Source of the DNA: Bacillota bacterium
GTDB lineage: Bacteria > Bacillota > Clostridia > Christensenellales > Christensenellaceae
Length of the DNA stretch: 64,000 nt
NCBI GenBank assembly: GCA_023393165.1
Contig: JAEWMJ010000049.1
Span: forward strand, 94,577 to 158,576
Direction: 5' to 3'
Shown: positions 60,056 to 64,000 of the stretch, piece by piece
Layout: the number at the start of each line of letters is the position of its first letter
How positions within the stretch are numbered: the stretch's first letter is position 1
Notes under the pieces: generated by a model
The model's input: only the letters and a program-made list of their open reading frames with translations
Told to the model about the DNA's origin: nothing
Databases searched by the model: none
Position numbers and translations under genes: made by a program

Positions 60056-61432
60056 TTATTTCTGAAATCTGAAAGATAACAAATAAGTGGTGTATATATA
60101 TTCTCTTTTTTCCTGCCCTATTTCACAAAGTTTTTGTATAAATAGTTTTTCTTCTTCATTCGGTATGGAAAACCAGTGGAAAATAAACTGGTTTTTATAA
60201 CCGGTTTTTGTAAAAATTTTTATAATATCATCAAGCGTAAAAAATGTTCTATTGGATTTGTTTAATATGTTGGGGGAAGAATAAAGCCAGTTGCCTCCTA
60301 AAACGTCGCGGACTACGCTGAAATGCATGATATTGTGAATATTGCCTAATATATAACCGCCGGGTTTTAAATATTTCATCATATTGGATAAAAACAGTTC
60401 CGGGTTTTCCACTGTTTCAAGACATTCACCTATAAAAATATAGTCAAATGATTCTTCCGGAAAATCATACGGAAAATCATCCGGCCGCTTTGCCAGGACG
60501 CGGGCAATATATCCGGCGATCCTGGCCATATTCTCATTTGGCTCTATTCCAAATAGATTGGCATCCGGATTCCTGTATTTGATCATGAGAAGCGTTACGC
60601 CAATGCCGCAATTCAGTTCCAGAACGTTGATTTCCTTATCTTTATCTTCTTCGTTAAAAATACGCAGCGAAGCAAACTTAATTTCATCAAAAGCGATTGT
60701 TTCAAATCCCCATTTGTTTTTAAAAATACTTCTGTTTTTATATAATACCGGATAAAAACGGGACAAATCACGCCGGAATTCGGAACCCAGGTAGTGATGA
60801 ATAAAACAATCGTGGCAAAGCATCAGCCGGTAGCCTGCCGAAATGATGCGAAGCGAAAAATCATTGTCTTCCACATATCCCGGGGAATACGCATCATCCA
60901 AAAGGCCTATTTTATTAAGAACTTCCCTTTTGATCAGAATGCAGAATCCGATCAGAAAAATTTTTTCTTCCCACCGGCTGCTGTCCGAAATATTGTTTTG
61001 GCCGGCAAGCAGAGCCATTTGTTCCAGATCGTCGTAATAAAAACCTGCACTCTGCAGATTTTCGTTATGATTGCATACGGCTCCCGCCGCTCCTATTCTT
61101 TCGTCGCTATAAAGGCATTTTTGCAGATTTTCAAGCCATCTGGGAGTAACGACCGTGTCGTTGTTTAAAAGCAGAATATCACTTTCCGGAGACGAGAGGC
61201 ATATGCCAATATTGCAACCCTTGGGAAAACCCTCGTTTTTATCGTTCAGCTGCAGCTTTATATCAGGCTGCTCCAAAAGCCAGTCTCTGGTTCCGTCCGT
61301 TGAGTTGTTGTCCACAACGATGATTTCGTAAGTCCCTTCCTCCGTATGCTTTCTGATGCTTTCAAGGCAGTTTTTGCTGTATTCCAAATTGTTATAGGTA
61401 AGGATAACGATTGCCGTTTTTTTAATTTTCAT
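60056..61432 (-). CDS. Glycosyltransferase (GT2) fused to a SAM-dependent methyltransferase
   Basis: A 458-residue two-domain protein. Residues about 5-225 are a family-2 glycosyltransferase: VILTYNNLEYSKNCLESI, VVDNNSTDGTRDWL, NEGFPKGCNIGI, LLLNNDTVV (metal/nucleotide site) and GYVEDNDFSLR. Residues about 265-400 are a class I methyltransferase with LELNCGIGVTLL as the SAM site, FDYIFIGECLETVENP and YLKPGGYILGN. ATG 61432 lies after ggggtga; an upstream in-frame ATG is unlikely. It is divergent from the collagen-like genes, which are rich in Gly-Pro-Thr; such Thr residues carry methylated sugars in Bacillus exosporium BclA. It is thus a candidate modifier of its neighbours. Confidence 0.82.
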   Translation of the reverse strand: MKIKKTAIVILTYNNLEYSKNCLESIRKHTEEGTYEIIVVDNNSTDGTRDWLLEQPDIKLQLNDKNEGFPKGCNIGICLSSPESDILLLNNDTVVTPRWLENLQKCLYSDERIGAAGAVCNHNENLQSAGFYYDDLEQMALLAGQNNISDSSRWEEKIFLIGFCILIKREVLNKIGLLDDAYSPGYVEDNDFSLRIISAGYRLMLCHDCFIHHYLGSEFRRDLSRFYPVLYKNRSIFKNKWGFETIAFDEIKFASLRIFNEEDKDKEINVLELNCGIGVTLLMIKYRNPDANLFGIEPNENMARIAGYIARVLAKRPDDFPYDFPEESFDYIFIGECLETVENPELFLSNMMKYLKPGGYILGNIHNIMHFSVVRDVLGGNWLYSSPNILNKSNRTFFTLDDIIKIFTKTGYKNQFIFHWFSIPNEEEKLFIQKLCEIGQEKREYIYTTYLLSFRFQK

Positions 61433-61757
61433 AATTTTCACCCCGCTTTGTACAGGATATTCTATAATAGGCAATTTTGTGTGAAATTATTTATACCTGT
61501 TTTCAAGACGTGTGGAAACATAGTAACAATTATCGGTTCATTTAATATTATGTACTATACAAAATGAAATATATGACGGGATCTTTAGGCTTAAGAACAA
61601 AAAGTTATATATAGGTGGAATTTTTTGGGATGGAAAGTATGACAGGTCTATATATCCAGACTTTAAGATACAGGCAACCAGAGTTTTCTGAAAGTTACTG
61701 TCACAGGAAAAAGAAGATATTTATTGTACCATACAATAATGATTTGGGGGTTTTTAT

Positions 61758-63026
61758 ATGAGCAATATAGCTTTACAATTAATAAGATTGGCAGACGGAT
61801 CAATTGCACCGGGACAAATCCTCGTTTTTGATACCGTCCAATTTTCTTCGGGAAATGTCAGTTATAACCCTGCAACGGGAATAATCACATTTAATGAACC
61901 GGGAAGATTTTATTTAGATTGGTGGGTGGATACGCAATCGTCGCCGTCAACCAACGGGATTGTATTTATTTTTAGCACGACACAAGGTGATTTTATACAA
62001 AGCGTTACGCCAATTAAAACTGGTGAACTTGCCGGAACAGGAGTTATAGATATAGCTGTGGCTCCGGTAACGGCGTCTCTTGTCAACGGAAGCACAAGCA
62101 CGGTATTTCTGCCGATGAACGTTCCGGTCAAGGCAACATTGGTCATTACGCAGGAAAATGCCGGCGTCACAGGGCCAACAGGAGAAACCGGACCTACCGG
62201 ACCTACAGGGCCTACAGGGCCTACGGGACCAACAGGCACAGCAGGAGCGACTGGCGATACCGGACCCACAGGCCCCACAGGACCGACTGGAGCAACCGGA
62301 CCTACCAGTGATACCGGGCCAACAGGACCAACAGGGCCTACAGGGCCAACTGGAGAAACAGGACCGACTGGACCTACCAGCGATACCGGACCCACAGGGC
62401 CAACTGGAGCAACAGGACCGACTGGAGATACAGGACCAACGGGGCCGACAGGCGACACCGGGCCGACGGGACCAACAGGACCGACAGGCGATACGGGGCC
62501 AACCGGTGACACCGGACCGACAGGCGACACAGGGCCTACCGGACCTACAGGACCCACGGGTGATACCGGACCGACAGGCGACACCGGACCGACAGGACCG
62601 GCGGGCGCGGGTGTTCAATTGCGGGGTGTTCAGGTACAGCTTCAGACTGGCGAAGCAACGACAGTCGCGGATACGGCTACGGTCATATTTGATACAATCC
62701 TTGAGGACCAGAGCCTGAACATTAACTACAGCGTGGTAACGGGCCAATTTACGATTACTGCGCCAGGCAATTACTATGTGACGTGGTGGGTAGCGACAGA
62801 CGGCGCTGGGGCTGCGACAACAATTGATTTTGGAGTCAGCTTGGACGGCGGTGCCGCAGTGATCGGATCTACCCCGGCGCTGACAGGACAGGTAAACGGA
62901 AGCGCTCTGATTGTGGTGGGCGCGACTCCTGCAACCGTTGAATTGGTCAATGTAACAGGAGATACTGTGTTTATACCCGACACTACGGTACAGGCGAATA
63001 TGCTGATTATTGAGATTTCAGTCTAG
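61758..63026 (+). CDS. Collagen-like exosporium/surface protein with two globular ends
   Basis: A 422-residue protein in three parts. Residues 1-135 form a beta-rich domain (VQFSSGNVSYNPATGIITFNEPG, FYLDWWV) like the BclA/C1q-type trimerisation head. Residues 136-285 are 50 collagen triplets, mostly GPT, GDT and GET, with two Gly-to-Ser breaks (GPTSDT). Residues 286-422 form a second head of the same pattern (LNINYSVVTGQFTITAPG, YYVTWWV). There is no signal peptide, as expected for a mother-cell-made spore-surface protein. Shine-Dalgarno gggggt; CATACAATA at 61731 resembles a late-sporulation -10. Confidence 0.88.
   Translation: MSNIALQLIRLADGSIAPGQILVFDTVQFSSGNVSYNPATGIITFNEPGRFYLDWWVDTQSSPSTNGIVFIFSTTQGDFIQSVTPIKTGELAGTGVIDIAVAPVTASLVNGSTSTVFLPMNVPVKATLVITQENAGVTGPTGETGPTGPTGPTGPTGPTGTAGATGDTGPTGPTGPTGATGPTSDTGPTGPTGPTGPTGETGPTGPTSDTGPTGPTGATGPTGDTGPTGPTGDTGPTGPTGPTGDTGPTGDTGPTGDTGPTGPTGPTGDTGPTGDTGPTGPAGAGVQLRGVQVQLQTGEATTVADTATVIFDTILEDQSLNINYSVVTGQFTITAPGNYYVTWWVATDGAGAATTIDFGVSLDGGAAVIGSTPALTGQVNGSALIVVGATPATVELVNVTGDTVFIPDTTVQANMLIIEISV
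62163..62612 (+). repeat. Degenerate 9/18-bp tandem repeat encoding Gly-X-Thr triplets
   Basis: 450 bp of imperfect tandem repeat inside the collagen-like gene, unit near ggaccgacaggcgatacc and shorter ggaccnacn derivatives. The copies differ mainly at third positions, so the array is older than the one at 63619. Codons at 62307 and 62379 are AGT/AGC where Gly is expected. Confidence 0.9.
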
Positions 63027-63216
63027 CAATATGCTGCTATATCTCCGGGGCGTCAGCAATGGCGCTCCGGAGATGATTTGATTCAAGCTTAGCCGAATGG
63101 CGAAACCAATAGTATAAGATGAAAGCGTAATCGCCTTAGAGGCAGCTGGCGCCGGAAAGCTGTGAGATTTGAGCTGTCCATAAAGGCGCCTTGTCCGACG
63201 AATAGAGGGGGAGTTT
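63027..63216. other. Intergenic segment between collagen-like genes with inverted repeats
   Basis: ATCTCCGG (63041-63048) and CCGGAGAT (63067-63074) form a hairpin without a T-run just after the first gene. Further on, GGCGA/TCGCC and two copies of the self-complementary GGCGCC are spaced about 35 nt apart before the second gene. It may be a terminator plus a structured leader. No ORF seen. Confidence 0.4.
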
Positions 63217-64000
63217 ATGAATATTGCTTTACAAATTGAAAGAACAACCGCCGGAACTGTTGCGGCAGGCAGCAACGTGGTTTATGATACGGTCATTTAT
63301 TCATCAGGAAATATCAGCTATAACAGTGCTACTGGAGTCATAACGTTTAATGAAGCCGGAAGGTATGTGTTTAATTGGTGGGTCGCAACTCAGTCATCAC
63401 AGTCCCAGACAGGGGCAGTTTTTGCTATATCAACGTCACAGGGAGATTTGCTGGAAGGCTCTTCACCAATTAAGACCACCGAGGTGGTAGGCACGGGTAT
63501 AGTAGATGTCGTCGAAGCTCCGGTTACGGCATCACTGATTAATGCAACTGCTCAGACATTTTATTATGCGACATTACCAACAGTACGTGCAACACTGGTT
63601 ATTATCGAAGACGATATTGGGGTAACAGGACCCACCGGGCCGACAGGTGATACCGGACCGACGGGTGATACCGGGCCGACAGGTGATACCGGACCGACGG
63701 GTGATACCGGACCGACGGGCGACACGGGACCCACAGGTGATACCGGACCTACGGGAGACACCGGACCGACTGGTGACACCGGACCGACAGGCGACACGGG
63801 ACCCACAGGTGATACCGGACCTACGGGAGACACCGGACCTACGGGAGACACCGGACCGACAGGCGACACGGGACCTACCGGTGACACAGGACCGACTGGT
63901 GACACGGGACCGACGGGCGACACGGGACCGACGGGTGATACCGGACCGACTGGTGACACGGGACCGACGGGCGACACGGGACCGACGGGTGATACCGGAC
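63217..64000 (+). CDS. Second collagen-like protein (3' end outside window)
   Basis: At least 261 residues, open at the right edge. Residues 1-134 are a head domain clearly paralogous to that of the upstream gene (IYSSGNISYNSATGVITFNEAG, NWWVATQSS, SPIKT, GTGI, APVTASLIN). From residue 135 a collagen-like stalk of alternating GPT and GDT triplets runs to the end of the window. ATG 63217 follows agaggggga. No signal peptide. Tandem duplication with the upstream gene is evident. Confidence 0.88.
   Translation, partial: MNIALQIERTTAGTVAAGSNVVYDTVIYSSGNISYNSATGVITFNEAGRYVFNWWVATQSSQSQTGAVFAISTSQGDLLEGSSPIKTTEVVGTGIVDVVEAPVTASLINATAQTFYYATLPTVRATLVIIEDDIGVTGPTGPTGDTGPTGDTGPTGDTGPTGDTGPTGDTGPTGDTGPTGDTGPTGDTGPTGDTGPTGDTGPTGDTGPTGDTGPTGDTGPTGDTGPTGDTGPTGDTGPTGDTGPTGDTGPTGDTGPTGDTG
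63619..64000 (+). repeat. Near-perfect 18-bp tandem repeat (GPTGDT units), continues past window
   Basis: About 20 copies of an 18-bp unit (ggaccgacgggtgatacc and third-position variants) in 382 bp. Blocks of several units recur nearly identically, a sign of recent expansion by slippage or unequal exchange. The period stays at 18 bp, so the Gly-X-Thr frame is never broken in the visible part. Confidence 0.93.

Noticed and set aside
61910..62584. Long minus-strand ORF with Pro-Val-Gly repeats
   Set aside because: It is the antisense of the Gly-Pro-Thr repeat; repeat periodicity keeps all frames open. It has no RBS or independent domain. The same applies to the minus-strand ORF at 63564-63977.
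62163..62612. Regular short repeats that could suggest a CRISPR array
   Set aside because: The units are contiguous, have no spacers, keep a coding frame and encode collagen triplets. No cas genes are present.

Overview
The window looks like chromosomal DNA of an anaerobic, endospore-forming member of the Clostridia (Bacillota). The evidence is gene order and content. The block yicC-remA-gmk-rpoZ-coaBC-priA-def-fmt-rsmB-rlmN-stp-prkC-rsgA-rpe-thiN-spoVM-rpmB-yloU-fakA-recG follows the order known from Bacillus subtilis. There are two alpha/beta-type small acid-soluble spore proteins, a 22-residue SpoVM, collagen-like exosporium-type proteins, and a TrpR-like-pcrA-ligA-gatCAB cluster. Strong Shine-Dalgarno sites and several TTG or GTG starts also fit a Gram-positive host. 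I cannot name the genus from sequence alone.

Layout. 1-6.1 kb: the end of a Gfo/Idh/MocA oxidoreductase, a superoxide dismutase, and a type II topoisomerase pair (parE-parC). 6.2-15.8 kb: an accessory catabolic locus. A LacI-family regulator is followed by an operon of two URO-D/MtaA-like proteins, a rhamnose-mutarotase-like protein, a complete ribose-type ABC importer, a TIM-barrel sugar isomerase and a PfkB kinase. The same 18-bp operator precedes regulator and operon, and a third near-copy abuts the regulator's start codon. 15.9-25.2 kb: polysaccharide deacetylase, a two-OB-fold SSB-like protein, a TrpR-like regulator, pcrA, ligA and gatCAB. 25.3-44.3 kb: the conserved housekeeping block above. 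44.4-44.9 kb: two SASP genes. 45.0-51.3 kb: a histidine operon (hisZG fusion, D, B, H, A, F, IE) without hisC. 51.4-51.8 kb: tRNA-Val, tRNA-Gly and tRNA-Cys.

Downstream of the tRNAs the sequence becomes accessory. An AT-rich two-gene cassette (52.2-53.9 kb) pairs a SatD-like protein, which carries a GGDEF-like palm and a C-terminal helix-turn-helix, with a DUF3307-like polytopic membrane protein. Then come a PAS-AraC regulator, a PAS-only protein, a lipoprotein, a GC-rich structured segment with a tiny hydrophobic ORF, dinB, a DUF4432 sugar-epimerase-like gene and a low-complexity lipoprotein. The end of the window (59.6-64.0 kb) is a surface/exosporium locus: a glycosyltransferase-methyltransferase fusion divergent from two tandem collagen-like genes, the second of which runs off the window inside an 18-bp tandem repeat.

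The best candidates for undescribed biology are the SatD-like/DUF3307 cassette next to the tRNA cluster, the operator-linked URO-D-like/sugar operon, the dumbbell-shaped collagen proteins with a dedicated glycosyltransferase-methyltransferase, and rsgA, which has no ordinary start codon and lies in frame with prkC. All calls come from reading the sequence; no database search was run.
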